Origin: Caulobacter segnis
GTDB lineage: Bacteria > Pseudomonadota > Alphaproteobacteria > Caulobacterales > Caulobacteraceae
Assembly: GCF_019931575.1 (NCBI RefSeq)
Contig: NZ_CP082923.1
Location: 2,542,001-2,606,000 of the forward strand
DNA: 64,000 nt
Reading direction: 5' to 3'
Shown: piece after piece, positions 53,991 through 63,174 of the stretch
How positions within the stretch are numbered: position 1 is the first letter of the stretch
How the letters are laid out: each line of letters opens with the position of its first letter
Translations under genes and position numbers: made by a program
The notes under the pieces: generated by a model
What the model was told of the DNA's origin: nothing
The model's database searches: none
The model's input: the letters and a program-made list of their open reading frames with translations, nothing else

Positions 53991-55263
53991 AGCGGAGCGC
54001 CTCCACCGGATCGAGGCGCGAGGCGCGCCAGGCGGGCGGCAGGGTCGCCACGATGCTCATCAGGGCCGAGGCGGCCACGATCCCGCCGACCTCGGTCCAA
54101 TCGATCTTCGCGGGGATGTGCGAGAGCATGTAGACGTCGGCGCTGAATACGGCCGTGCCGGTGACCCATTCCACGAAGTTCTGGATCGGGGTGATATAGG
54201 CGCTGAACAGCACGCCCAGGGCCAGGCCGCACAGCGTGCCGGCCACGCCGATCGAGGCGCCGGCCATGACGAAGATCCGCAGGATAGCGCCCTGCCCCGC
54301 GCCCATGGTGCGGAGGATGGCGATGTCCTTGCCCTTGTTCTTCACCAGCATGACCAGGCTGGAGATGATGTTCAGGGTGGCGATGGCCACGATGCAGAAC
54401 AGGATCAGCCGCATCACCTTCCGCTCGACCTGGAGGGCGGTGAAGTAGCTGTGGTTCTTGTCCTGCCAGTCGCTGACCAGGGCGCCAGGACCGCTGGCCA
54501 CCTCGACGGCGTGCTTGAGATCCTTGGCCTTGTCCGGGTCCTCGACCTTGATCTCGACATAGTCGACCGAGGTGTCGCGGCCGAAGAACAGCTGGGCCTG
54601 TTCCAGCGGCATGTAGACGAAGGCCTCGTCGAATTGGCTCATGCCGACGCTGAAGACGCCGCCGACGATGTAGTTCTTCTCGCGCGTCGAGGTCCCGAAC
54701 GCCGTGGCCGGGCCCGACGGCGAGATCAGGGTGATGGGGTCGCCGACCCGAACGCCGAGGCTCTGGGCCATGCGGTCGCCGATCAGCACGACGTCGCCGC
54801 CGTATTCCCCCTCGCCGAAGCCGGCGAGCGAACCTTGCTTGATGTTGCCGGCGATCAGCGACATGTGCCGCAGGTCGGAAGTGGTCACCCCCCGCACGAT
54901 GGCGCCGGTCACCTGGGTCGGGCCGATGACCATGGCCTGAGCCTCGACCATCGGCGCGGCCTGGATGACGCCCGGCGCGGCCTTGATACGCCGGATGATC
55001 GCATCACGGTCCGGACCATTTATGAGCGGCGACTGGGCGTAGAGATGGCCGTTGAAGCCGAGGATCCGGCCTAGCAGCTCCGCCCGGAAGCCGTTCATCA
55101 CACTCATCACGGTGATCAGGGCGAAAACCGCCAAGGTCACCGCGCAGAACGAGATCACCGCGATGAGCGCCACGCCGCCGTTCTTGCGCTTGGCGAACAG
55201 GTACCGGCGAGCGACCGAGCGCTCCCAGCGACTGAAGGGACCGGCGGCGCGGGCGTCTGGCAT
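53983..55263 (-). CDS. lolC: Lipoprotein-releasing system permease LolC/LolE family
   Basis: 426 residues. TM1 (about 27-50, [21 protein letters not shown]) is followed by a large periplasmic MacB-like domain (about 55-280) and three C-terminal membrane segments. It starts [24 protein letters not shown] and ends [14 protein letters not shown], the family C-terminus. Only one permease gene lies beside lolD, so it probably works as a homodimer (LolF-like) rather than LolC plus LolE. TGATG overlap with the proS stop. Confidence 0.93.
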   Translation of the reverse strand: MPDARAAGPFSRWERSVARRYLFAKRKNGGVALIAVISFCAVTLAVFALITVMSVMNGFRAELLGRILGFNGHLYAQSPLINGPDRDAIIRRIKAAPGVIQAAPMVEAQAMVIGPTQVTGAIVRGVTTSDLRHMSLIAGNIKQGSLAGFGEGEYGGDVVLIGDRMAQSLGVRVGDPITLISPSGPATAFGTSTREKNYIVGGVFSVGMSQFDEAFVYMPLEQAQLFFGRDTSVDYVEIKVEDPDKAKDLKHAVEVASGPGALVSDWQDKNHSYFTALQVERKVMRLILFCIVAIATLNIISSLVMLVKNKGKDIAILRTMGAGQGAILRIFVMAGASIGVAGTLCGLALGVLFSAYITPIQNFVEWVTGTAVFSADVYMLSHIPAKIDWTEVGGIVAASALMSIVATLPPAWRASRLDPVEALRYE

Positions 55264-56585
55264 CAGTTGCCTTTGGTGAGATTGGCGATGACGGCGTCCA
55301 GCGAGGCGGTATAGCGCTCGCCGGTCTTGCGGTTCTTGACCTCGACCACACCCTCGGCGACGCCCTTGGGACCGACGATCAGCTGCCAGGGCAGGCCGAT
55401 CAGGTCCATGGTGGCGAACTTTGCGCCGCCGCGGGCATCGGTGTCGTCGTACAGCACGTCCTTGCCGGCGGCGCTCAGCGCGGCATAGGCCTTGTCGCAG
55501 ACCTCGTCGCAGGCGGCGTCGCCCTGGCGCATGTTGACGATGCCAACGTCGAACGGCGCGACGCCTTCCGGCCAGATGATCCCGGCCTCGTCGTGGCTGG
55601 CCTCGATGATCGCGCCCAGCAGGCGCGAGACGCCAACGCCGTAGCTGCCCATCTGGACCGGAACATCCTTGCCGTCGGGACCCATGACCAGGGCCTTCAT
55701 GGGCTCGGAATACTTCGTGCCGAACGAGAAGATGTGGCCGACCTCGATGCCGCGCGCCGACAGGCGGTCGCCTTCCGGTACGGCGGCGAAGGCCGCCTCG
55801 TCGTGCATTTCCTCGGTTGCGGCGTAGAGCGCCGTGCGCTGGTTCACCAGCGGCTGCAGGTCGCCGTACCAGTCGACGTCCGGGCCGGGGGCCGGCATCT
55901 CGACCAGGTCCTTGTGGCAGAAGACGGCGCTCTCGCCGGTATCGGCCAGGACGATGAATTCGTGGCTGAGATCGCCGCCGATCGGGCCGGTGTCGGCGCG
56001 CATCGGCACGGCCTTCAGACCCATCCGCGAGAACAGGTTCAGGTAGGCCACGAACATGCGGTTGTACGACTTGCGCGCGCCGTCGGCGTCGAGGTCGAAG
56101 CTGTAGGCGTCCTTCATCAGGAACTCACGGCCGCGCATCACGCCGAAGCGCGGGCGGCGCTCGTCCCGGAACTTCCACTGCACATGGTACAGGTTCTTCG
56201 GAACGTCCTTGTAGCTCTTCACATAGGCCCGGAAGATCTCGGTGATCATTTCCTCGTTGGTGGGCCCGTACAGCAGCTCGCGCTCGTGACGGTCGGTGAT
56301 GCGCAGCATCTCCGGGCCATAGGCGTCGTAGCGTCCAGATTCACGCCAGAGGTCGGCCAGCTGCAGGGTCGGCATCAGCAGCTCGATGGCGCCGGCCCGA
56401 TCCATTTCCTCGCGGACGATCTGCTCGATCTTCTTCAGCACGCGGAAACCCAGTGGCAGCCAGGCATAGATGCCCGCGGCTTCCTGGCGGATCATGCCGG
56501 CGCGGAGCATAAGCTGGTGCGAAACGATCTGGGCGTCGGACGGTGCTTCCTTCAGCACCGGCAGGAAATAGCGCGACAAGCGCAT
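55263..56585 (-). CDS. proS: Prolyl-tRNA synthetase (short alphaproteobacterial type)
   Basis: 440 residues, class II synthetase lacking the about 180-residue editing insertion of E. coli ProRS, as usual in alphaproteobacteria. Motif 1 region [31 protein letters not shown], motif 2 [20 protein letters not shown] and motif 3 [14 protein letters not shown] are present. It is first in the proS-lolC-lolD unit. Confidence 0.96.
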   Translation of the reverse strand: MRLSRYFLPVLKEAPSDAQIVSHQLMLRAGMIRQEAAGIYAWLPLGFRVLKKIEQIVREEMDRAGAIELLMPTLQLADLWRESGRYDAYGPEMLRITDRHERELLYGPTNEEMITEIFRAYVKSYKDVPKNLYHVQWKFRDERRPRFGVMRGREFLMKDAYSFDLDADGARKSYNRMFVAYLNLFSRMGLKAVPMRADTGPIGGDLSHEFIVLADTGESAVFCHKDLVEMPAPGPDVDWYGDLQPLVNQRTALYAATEEMHDEAAFAAVPEGDRLSARGIEVGHIFSFGTKYSEPMKALVMGPDGKDVPVQMGSYGVGVSRLLGAIIEASHDEAGIIWPEGVAPFDVGIVNMRQGDAACDEVCDKAYAALSAAGKDVLYDDTDARGGAKFATMDLIGLPWQLIVGPKGVAEGVVEVKNRKTGERYTASLDAVIANLTKGN

Positions 56586-56664
56586 GCGCGTGGAAACTCC
56601 GGGAATTCGAGAAGGGCCTGAGATAGCCCCTCCCCCGACAGCTTGGCAACGCGATAGAGCCTGC

Positions 56665-56692
56665 CCGGTTCAGATCTTTCGATCTAAACCGG
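56665..56692. repeat. Imperfect 12-bp palindrome
   Basis: CCGGTTCAGATC (56665-56676), loop TTTC, and GATCTAAACCGG (56681-56692) pair with one mismatch. This could be a hairpin in the proS leader or a small dispersed intergenic repeat. Confidence 0.4.
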
Positions 56693-56805
56693 ATCAGCGG
56701 GCTCGTTCCCCCAAGAGTGGAAGCGCGACTATCGCAGAAACCAGCCTCCACTTTCTGCGGTCGCGCTTCGGGCGAAACTATGGCTCCGATACGACAATAA
56801 AAGAG

Positions 56806-56831
56806 AGGCCGCGCGGATCGCCGCGCGGCCT
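56806..56831 (-). terminator. Rho-independent terminator ending the nuo-birA-rnj-DUF1467 run
   Basis: An 11-bp stem AGGCCGCGCGG/CCGCGCGGCCT with a 4-base loop. On the minus strand it is followed by CTCTTTTATT. It is the first strong terminator downstream of the genes at 57026-64000. Confidence 0.85.
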
Positions 56832-57025
56832 TTCAAGTTCATCGTCGGGGAAGACGCCACAGAGCGAGACCGGCAAGGCCGATCTCATGAGGTCACCTTA
56901 CCGACCGAACACGTGTTGGGGCACGCCCATGCGGTGGAAGCGCTGACAATGAGGCGCTTCGCCCAAGGCTTGGGCGATCGAGGGCAAATCGCCCGCCTCG
57001 CGCCCAAGGCTTGTGCATTCGCACG

Positions 57026-57286
57026 TCAGATGGCGGCCGGTAGGTCGGGCAAAGTCACCAGATGGAAGTGCACGATCGCGAAGAACAGCGCGAACACGAC
57101 GGCCGAGACCCAGGTCGTGGTGATGAACTTGCGTTTTAGGTTCGGATTGACCGGCGCGCCGGGATCCGCGCCCGGCGGCGGCGTGATGCCCAACTCGTGG
57201 AAGCTGCGCGAGCCCAGCGGCAGGACGGCGAACAGCACCGTCCACCAGATGGTCAGATAGATCGCGAACCAAGTGATCGGGCTCAT
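57026..57286 (-). CDS. DUF1467 small membrane protein
   Basis: 86 residues with two membrane segments (about 5-24 and 58-78) and the family core ITWFAIYLTIWWTVLFAVLP, then LGSRSFHE and NPNLKRKFITTTW. It is conserved next to methylmalonyl-CoA epimerase in alphaproteobacteria, with unknown function. The start overlaps the epimerase stop (TGATG). Confidence 0.9.
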   Translation of the reverse strand: MSPITWFAIYLTIWWTVLFAVLPLGSRSFHELGITPPPGADPGAPVNPNLKRKFITTTWVSAVVFALFFAIVHFHLVTLPDLPAAI

Positions 57287-57705
57287 CAGTGATGCGCTTC
57301 CTTCGGCGTCTCCATGAGCTCGACCAGCAGGCCGCCCATGTCCTTGGGGTGTACGAAGATGATCAGCGTGCCATGGGCGCCGATGCGGGGCTCGCCCAGC
57401 ACGGTCGCGCCCTTGGCCACCAGGTCGTCGCGGGCCGTGTAGATGTTTTCGACCTCAAAGCAGATGTGGTGCTGGCCGCCCTTGGGGTTCTTGGCCAGGA
57501 ACCCGTGGATCGGCGAGTTCTCGCCATACGGCTCGATCAGCTCGATCTGGCTGTTGGGCAGGTTGACGAAGCAGACCCAGACGCCCTGCTCCGGCATCGC
57601 CCACTTCTCGGTCACCGAGGTGGCTCCGAGCAGCTCGCGATACATCTTCACCGAGTCGTCGATCGACGGCGTGGCGACGCCGACGTGGTTGAGCTTGCCG
57701 ATCAT
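57286..57705 (-). CDS. mce: Methylmalonyl-CoA epimerase
   Basis: 139 residues, vicinal oxygen chelate fold. It interconverts (R)- and (S)-methylmalonyl-CoA in propionyl-CoA catabolism. Metal ligands are in LNHVGVATPSIDDSVKMY, GGQHHICFEVENI and the C-terminal LLVELMETP. The start at 57705 is chosen by family length; a longer open frame upstream is antisense-type shadow over the rhomboid gene. Confidence 0.94.
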   Translation of the reverse strand: MIGKLNHVGVATPSIDDSVKMYRELLGATSVTEKWAMPEQGVWVCFVNLPNSQIELIEPYGENSPIHGFLAKNPKGGQHHICFEVENIYTARDDLVAKGATVLGEPRIGAHGTLIIFVHPKDMGGLLVELMETPKEAHH

Positions 57706-57779
57706 GTTCCTGCTCCCGCGCGTGTTTTTGCTTTGCGATTGCCCTAACACCGTTGCTGCGGTGCGAGAAGAGCGGCCGT

Positions 57780-58517
57780 TCAACGCGGCGCGTGACCCTC
57801 CGAAAGCCACCAGAAGCGGGCGGGAAAGAGGTGGACCAGGAACAGGCCGGCGACGAAGCCCCCGACGTGGGCCTCCCACGCCACCAGCACGCCGCCCGCG
57901 CCCGACAGCACGCCCAGCGCCCCGCCGATGGCGACCAGGATCAGGTTCATGACCAGGAATGACCGGGCCTGCCGTCCCACGGACCTCGACCAGATCGGCG
58001 CGAGGTCGGTCGTCTCCGTCATCCGGGCCATCGCGCCCCACAGGCCGCAGATCGCGCCGGACGCGCCCAGCATCGGCGCGCCTCCGCCCCAGTGCAGGGC
58101 CAGATAGAACGCCCCGCCGGCCAGGCCGCACAGCACAAAGAAGCCAAGGAACAGCAGGCCGCCGATCGCGTCCCGCCCCAGACGTTGCGACACCGCGGGC
58201 CCGAGGGCTCCGAGCGCGCTGGAGTTCATGGCGATGTGCAACAGGCCGCCATGCAGGAAGATGTGCGTCAGCGGGGTCCACCAGACGCCTACGCGAAACG
58301 CCGGCGGATAGAGCGCCCCCAGCAGCAACACCTGCTCGCCCCGGCCGGTCAGATCGGCGAGGGTCTGGCCGGCGAACACGACCCAAAGCCCGACCAGCAG
58401 CGCCGCCACCGGCCAGGCCTGCGTCCAAAGGATCGAGAAGCCCGAACGCCAGATCGGCCTGCGCCGGCCGTCGGTGACGGCGGCCAGGACCGCGGCGCGC
58501 GGAGCGTCGTCGCTCAC
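57780..58517 (-). CDS. Rhomboid-family intramembrane serine protease
   Basis: 245 residues with six or seven membrane segments. Catalytic S153 is in MLGASGAICGLWG and H217 in WEAHVGGFVAGL; HIFLHGGLLHIAMN carries the conserved HxxxN oxyanion residues. It starts with GTG one base after the rnj stop. Substrates are unknown. Confidence 0.93.
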   Translation of the reverse strand: MSDDAPRAAVLAAVTDGRRRPIWRSGFSILWTQAWPVAALLVGLWVVFAGQTLADLTGRGEQVLLLGALYPPAFRVGVWWTPLTHIFLHGGLLHIAMNSSALGALGPAVSQRLGRDAIGGLLFLGFFVLCGLAGGAFYLALHWGGGAPMLGASGAICGLWGAMARMTETTDLAPIWSRSVGRQARSFLVMNLILVAIGGALGVLSGAGGVLVAWEAHVGGFVAGLFLVHLFPARFWWLSEGHAPR

Positions 58518-58518
58518 A

Positions 58519-60198
58519 TCAGATCCGCAGGACCGTGGTCTCGACGACCGGCTTACGTTCCCAGATGCGGAACGCAGCCTTCTTCACAGCGCGGGAGATA
58601 GCGCTCTCGATGCTCTCGTCGATCTCGCGCGCGTCGCCATCCAGCTTCTTGTAAGCGGTCTCGGCTTCCTCGGCGAGGTCGTCCAGAGCGTCGTCGAGGC
58701 TGTATTCCTCGTCGCCGGTCAGGCCGATGCCGCGGACCTGCGGGCCAGAAACGATCTTGTTGCGACCGTCCAGCACGACCGACACCGCCAGGATGCCGTT
58801 GAACGCCGCGTGACGCCGCTCGCGCAGGGCCTCGCCGTTCTCGGGCGTGACGACGCCGCCGTCGACGTACAGGCGACCGGCCGGCACCTCGTCGATAATC
58901 TCCGGCTTGCCCGGCGCCAGGCGCACCATGTCGCCATTGCGCGGCGAGATGGCGTCCGGAACCTGCAGGTCCTTGGCGAAGGCCGCATGCTCGATCAGGT
59001 GACGGCGCTCGCCGTGGGTCGGCACGGCGATCTGGGGCCGCACCCAGCTGTACATCTGGCGCAGTTCGTCCCGGCACGGGTGGCCCGAGACGTGGATGCC
59101 GGGCGTGTCGCGCTCGGTGTGCAGGCGCACGCCCCGGTCGGCCAGCTTGTTCTGCAGGTTGCGGATCGGGATCTCGTTGCCCGGGATGACCCGCGAACTG
59201 AAGACCACGTGGTCGCCCGAACCCAGCTTGACGTGCGGATGGCTGCCGTCGGCGATGCGCGACAGGGCCGCGCGGGCCTCGCCCTGACTGCCGGTGCACA
59301 GGAACAGGATCTCGTTCTCGGGCAGGTGCTTGGCCTGGTCGTCGTTGATGAAGGGCTCGATGCCCTGCAGCAGGCCGACCGAGCGGGCGGCGGCGGCCAT
59401 GCGGTGCATCGAACGGCCAGCCAAGCAGACCTTGCGGCCACAGGCCTGGGCGGCGCGGATCACGGTGTCCATGCGCGCCACGTTCGAGGCGAAACAGGCC
59501 ACGGCGATCTTGCCGCTCAGGCTCTTGATCAGGTTGCCGAGAGCCTCGCGGACATCGGCCTCCGAGCCTGCCTGGCCCTCGACGAAGACGTTGGTGCTGT
59601 CGCAGACCATGGCCAGCACGCCCTCGTCGCCCAGGCGGCGGATGGCGGCCTCGTCGGTCGGGGCGCCCAGCTGCGGCTCGGGATCGATCTTCCAGTCGCC
59701 GGTGTGCAGGATCGTGCCCAGCGGCGTCTTGATCGCCAGGCCGTTCGGCTCGGGGATCGAGTGGGTCAGGGTGATCAGTTCCAGTTCGAACGGGCCGAGC
59801 GTGAAGCGGCCGCCCAGCGGCACTTCGGTGATCTCGACCTCGTCCAGCAGGTCAGCGTCGCGCAGCTTCTCGCGCAGCAGGAAGGCGGTGAACGGCGTGG
59901 CGTACACCGGCGCCTTCAGGCGCGGCCACAGCCAGTGCACCGCGCCCAGGTGGTCTTCGTGGGCGTGGGTCAGGACGATGCCGACGATGTCCTTGGCGTA
60001 GGGCTCGATATACGACGGGTCCGGCAGGATGATCTCGACGCCGGGCGTCGTCTGATCGCCGAAGGTCACGCCCAGGTCGACCACGATCCACTTGCGATCA
60101 TGCGCCGGGCCGAAGCCATACAGGTTGAAATTCATGCCGATCTCGTTCGACCCGCCTAGCGGCAGGAAGACGAGCTCGTCGTTCTTGGATTTTTTCAT
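58519..60198 (-). CDS. rnj: Ribonuclease J
   Basis: 559 residues, metallo-beta-lactamase/beta-CASP RNase. Zinc motif H78-x-H80-x-D82-H83 in LTHAHEDHLGAVHWLW, FLPLGGSNEIGMNFNLYG at the N-terminus, and beta-CASP motifs SGHPCRDELRQMYSW and VPTHGERRHLIEHA. It combines 5'-3' exo- and endonuclease activity in rRNA and mRNA maturation. TGATG overlap with coaX. Confidence 0.95.
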   Translation of the reverse strand: MKKSKNDELVFLPLGGSNEIGMNFNLYGFGPAHDRKWIVVDLGVTFGDQTTPGVEIILPDPSYIEPYAKDIVGIVLTHAHEDHLGAVHWLWPRLKAPVYATPFTAFLLREKLRDADLLDEVEITEVPLGGRFTLGPFELELITLTHSIPEPNGLAIKTPLGTILHTGDWKIDPEPQLGAPTDEAAIRRLGDEGVLAMVCDSTNVFVEGQAGSEADVREALGNLIKSLSGKIAVACFASNVARMDTVIRAAQACGRKVCLAGRSMHRMAAAARSVGLLQGIEPFINDDQAKHLPENEILFLCTGSQGEARAALSRIADGSHPHVKLGSGDHVVFSSRVIPGNEIPIRNLQNKLADRGVRLHTERDTPGIHVSGHPCRDELRQMYSWVRPQIAVPTHGERRHLIEHAAFAKDLQVPDAISPRNGDMVRLAPGKPEIIDEVPAGRLYVDGGVVTPENGEALRERRHAAFNGILAVSVVLDGRNKIVSGPQVRGIGLTGDEEYSLDDALDDLAEEAETAYKKLDGDAREIDESIESAISRAVKKAAFRIWERKPVVETTVLRI

Positions 60199-60983
60199 CA
60201 GGTCTCGGAAACGGTGTTTCGACGATAGATTTCTAGAAGACCCCGTATCGTCAGGTCGGAGTCGAAGTGGTCGATGCTGTCGGTAGCGCCCTCGAACAGG
60301 GAGGCGACGCCGCCAGTGGCGATGACGGTCATGGGCTCGCCGCGCTCGGCCTTGATGCGCGTGACGAGGCCTTCGATCAGCGAGATATAGCCCCAAAACA
60401 CGCCGGACTGCATGGCCGACACGGTGTCGGTGCCCACGATCCTGTTACCGGCCGGCCTCTGGATGGCGATCCGAGGCAACTTGGCGGCCGCTTCGTGCAG
60501 GGCCTGCATCGAAAGATTGATGCCGGGGGCGATGATGCCGCCCTCGAAGGCGCCGTCGGCCGCCACGATGTCGAAGGTGGTGGCCGTGCCGCTGTCGATC
60601 ACGACCAGCGGCCCCGGATAGACCATGGCCGCCCCGATGGCGTTGACCAGACGGTCGGCGCCGGCCTCGGAGGGTTTCTCGATGCGGACGTCGATGCCCA
60701 GCCTGGCATTCTCGCCGATCACGAGAGGTTCGACGTTGAAGTAGCGCCGGGAAAGATTGCGCAGGTTGAAGATCGACTGCGGCACGACGCTGGAGATGAT
60801 CACCGCATCGATGGCCCGAAAGCCCAGGCCCTGCATCGAAAGAAGCTGCGAGAGCCAGACCACGTACTCGTCGGCGGTGCGGGTGCTCTCGGTCGCCGAG
60901 CGCCATTGAGCCACCCACGACGCGCCGTCGTGTATGGCGAACATGGTGTTGGTGTTGCCCTGTTCAATGGCCAGCAGCATCAC
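60198..60983 (-). CDS. coaX: Type III pantothenate kinase
   Basis: 261 residues, ASKHA fold. The phosphate-1 motif reads [14 protein letters not shown] (Glu where many have Asp), followed by [20 protein letters not shown] and [13 protein letters not shown] with [18 protein letters not shown]. First step of CoA synthesis. It overlaps birA by 4 bases. Confidence 0.95.
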   Translation of the reverse strand: MMLLAIEQGNTNTMFAIHDGASWVAQWRSATESTRTADEYVVWLSQLLSMQGLGFRAIDAVIISSVVPQSIFNLRNLSRRYFNVEPLVIGENARLGIDVRIEKPSEAGADRLVNAIGAAMVYPGPLVVIDSGTATTFDIVAADGAFEGGIIAPGINLSMQALHEAAAKLPRIAIQRPAGNRIVGTDTVSAMQSGVFWGYISLIEGLVTRIKAERGEPMTVIATGGVASLFEGATDSIDHFDSDLTIRGLLEIYRRNTVSET

Positions 60984-61720
60984 GCGCCTCCAAAGAAAAC
61001 GTCGCCGGCGGTGATCCGGCGGAGTTGGCCGTCATCCAGACGGAGCCTCAGCGCCCCGTCGCCGTCCAGTCCCTCGGCGATCCCCTCGACCGTCTCGACG
61101 CCGAGGCGAGCCACGCAGGGCTCGCCCAGGCCGTGGGCGCGGGCCGTCCAGGCGTCGGCGATGGCGGGAAAGCCAAGGGTGTTCCAGGTCCGGGACCAGC
61201 GCTCGAACGCTCCGGCCAGGACCTCGATGGCCTCGGTCGGGTGTGGCGGCGGGATTTCGCGATAGGTGGCGATAGAGGTAGCCGGACGCTCGGCGTCGAT
61301 CGGTCTGCGGGCCAGGTTCACGCCGATGCCGACGGCCAGCCACAGCCCACCCAGCGGCGAAGCCCCGGACTCGATCAGGATGCCGCTCACCTTCAACCCG
61401 CCCAGCAACGGGTCGTTGGGCCACTTCAGGCTGACGATGGAGGCCGGCACGTACTGGGCCAGCATGTCCGCCACGGCCAGGGCGGCGACGAACGAGACCT
61501 GGGCGGCCTCGGCCGGCGGCTTGTCGGTTCGGAAGAGCAAGGTGGCGGCGAGGTTGCCCTCGCCCGTCTCCCAGGCGCGACCCCGGCGGCCGCGACCGGC
61601 GGTCTGGCGAAGGCCGACGAGCCACACGGGGCCGGCCTCGCCCGCCTCGGCCCGGCGACGGGCCTCGGCGTTGGTGGAGTCGATCTCGTCGAGGACGACG
61701 ACGGGCGGGACGCCCGTCAC
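60980..61720 (-). CDS. birA: Biotin--[acetyl-CoA carboxylase] ligase
   Basis: About 246 residues, monofunctional ligase without an N-terminal helix-turn-helix, so not a repressor. [18 protein letters not shown], the biotinyl-AMP loop [37 protein letters not shown] and [10 protein letters not shown] are characteristic. It would biotinylate AccB (1666-2178). The GTG at 61720, just past the nuoN stop, is preferred over a TTG at 61735. Confidence 0.93.
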   Translation of the reverse strand: MTGVPPVVVLDEIDSTNAEARRRAEAGEAGPVWLVGLRQTAGRGRRGRAWETGEGNLAATLLFRTDKPPAEAAQVSFVAALAVADMLAQYVPASIVSLKWPNDPLLGGLKVSGILIESGASPLGGLWLAVGIGVNLARRPIDAERPATSIATYREIPPPHPTEAIEVLAGAFERWSRTWNTLGFPAIADAWTARAHGLGEPCVARLGVETVEGIAEGLDGDGALRLRLDDGQLRRITAGDVFFGGA

Positions 61721-61721
61721 G

Positions 61722-63167
61722 TCACGCGTGACCAAAGGCGGCCGCGGCGGCCTTGGCGGCGGGATCCAGCCAGACCAGGGCGACGAGCACGATCGGGAAC
61801 GAGAAGATCGCGGCGGCGAAGCCGACGGCGCGGGCCGACGGCGACGGAGCGTCGACCGAACCCGCCGAGGCGTCGAACCACATCGCCTTGATCAGGCGGA
61901 GGTAATAGAACGCCGCGACGACCGAGCCGACCAGGCCCAGCACGGCGGCCCATTGCAGAACCACGTCGCCGGCGCCGATGGCGGCCTTGAAGACGTAGAA
62001 CTTCGACCAGAAGCCCGAGAACGGCGGCAGGCCCAGGGCCGACAGCGAGAACGCGGTCATGGCCAGCGCGATGCCCGGGCGCTCCTTCACCAGGCCCGCC
62101 ATGTCCTCGATCGTCTCCATCGGCTTGCCGCTGCGGTTCAGCGCCTGCAGGCAGGCGAAGAAACCGGTGACGTCGACCATGTAGAGGGTCATGAAGACCA
62201 GCATCGACTGCAGACCGACCTCGCCGCCGGCCGCCACGCCCAGCAGGGCGTAGCCGACATTGGCGATCGAGGAATAGGCCCACAGGCGCTTCAGGTTGGT
62301 CTGGGCCAGGCCCGCGAAGGCGCCGACGAAGACAGACAGCAGGGCCGCGATCACCAGGATCTGGCGCCATTGGTCGACCGAGCCCGGGAAGGCGTCGCCC
62401 AGCACGCGGGCGAACATCATCATGGCGGCCAGCTTCGGCGCGGCGGCGAAGAAGCCGACGACCGGGGTCGGGGCGCCTTCGTACACGTCCGGCGTCCACA
62501 TGTGGAACGGCGCGGCCGAGACCTTGAACGCCAGGCCGCAGATCAGGAACACTAGGCCGAACAGCAGGCCCACGCCGTGCGAACCGCCGTGGGCGGCCGC
62601 CAGGGCGATCTGGCTGAAGTGGGTCGAACCGGTGAAGCCGTAGATCAGCGAGCTGCCGTACAGCAGCAGGCCCGACGACAGCGCGCCCAGCACGAAGTAC
62701 TTCAGGCCCGCTTCCGACGACTTGGCGTCGTCGCGGCGCATGGCGGCCAGGACGTACAGGGCCAGCGACTGCAGCTCGACGCCGACATACAGGCTGATCA
62801 GGTCGCCGGCCGAGGCGGTGACGCCCATGCCCAGGGCGGCGAGGATGACCAGGACGGCGTATTCGAACTTCTGGTCGCCGCGCTGGGCCAGCCAGCGGTC
62901 GCCCAGCACCACGGCGATGGCGCTCGAGAGATAGATGGCCACCTTGGCGTAGGTCGCCGCGGCGTCGGCCGCGTAGACCCCGTTGAAGGCGTGGCCGTGC
63001 GGACCAAGCACCGCCGTGGCGGCGGCCGCGACCAGCGAGGCGACGGCGGCCAGGGTGAAGATGGCCCCGACCTTGCCCCGGAAGGCGCCGGCGACCAGCA
63101 GGACGAGCGCCGCGATCGCAAGAACGACCTCAGGCAGGACGAGCGAGAAGTTGGCGGAAAAGGTCAT
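61722..63167 (-). CDS. nuoN: NADH-quinone oxidoreductase subunit N
   Basis: 481 residues, antiporter-like proton-pumping subunit of complex I with about 14 membrane segments. ISLYVGVELQSLALYVLAA (Glu of TM5), the broken-helix region FKVSAAPFHMWTPDVYEGAP with the conserved lysine, and LKRLWAYSSIANVGYALLG are present. GAGGAG before the ATG; 7 bases after nuoM. Confidence 0.97.
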   Translation of the reverse strand: MTFSANFSLVLPEVVLAIAALVLLVAGAFRGKVGAIFTLAAVASLVAAAATAVLGPHGHAFNGVYAADAAATYAKVAIYLSSAIAVVLGDRWLAQRGDQKFEYAVLVILAALGMGVTASAGDLISLYVGVELQSLALYVLAAMRRDDAKSSEAGLKYFVLGALSSGLLLYGSSLIYGFTGSTHFSQIALAAAHGGSHGVGLLFGLVFLICGLAFKVSAAPFHMWTPDVYEGAPTPVVGFFAAAPKLAAMMMFARVLGDAFPGSVDQWRQILVIAALLSVFVGAFAGLAQTNLKRLWAYSSIANVGYALLGVAAGGEVGLQSMLVFMTLYMVDVTGFFACLQALNRSGKPMETIEDMAGLVKERPGIALAMTAFSLSALGLPPFSGFWSKFYVFKAAIGAGDVVLQWAAVLGLVGSVVAAFYYLRLIKAMWFDASAGSVDAPSPSARAVGFAAAIFSFPIVLVALVWLDPAAKAAAAAFGHA

Positions 63168-63174
63168 AGGCTCC

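Larger units (their letters stand above)
56586..57025. other. 440-base gap with hairpin, terminator and a possible ORF remnant
   Basis: No complete gene can be supported here. It holds the proS upstream region, an imperfect palindrome (56665-56692), an intrinsic terminator (56806-56831) and, on the minus strand at about 56898-57020, an open frame with coding-like third positions (EAGDLPSIAQALGEAPHCQ, then RFHRMGVPQHVFGR). That frame has no start codon and may be a gene fragment left after the DUF1467 gene. Confidence 0.5.

Noticed and set aside
58474..60159. 561-codon plus-strand frame opposite rnj
   Set aside because: Shadow of the ribonuclease J coding strand.
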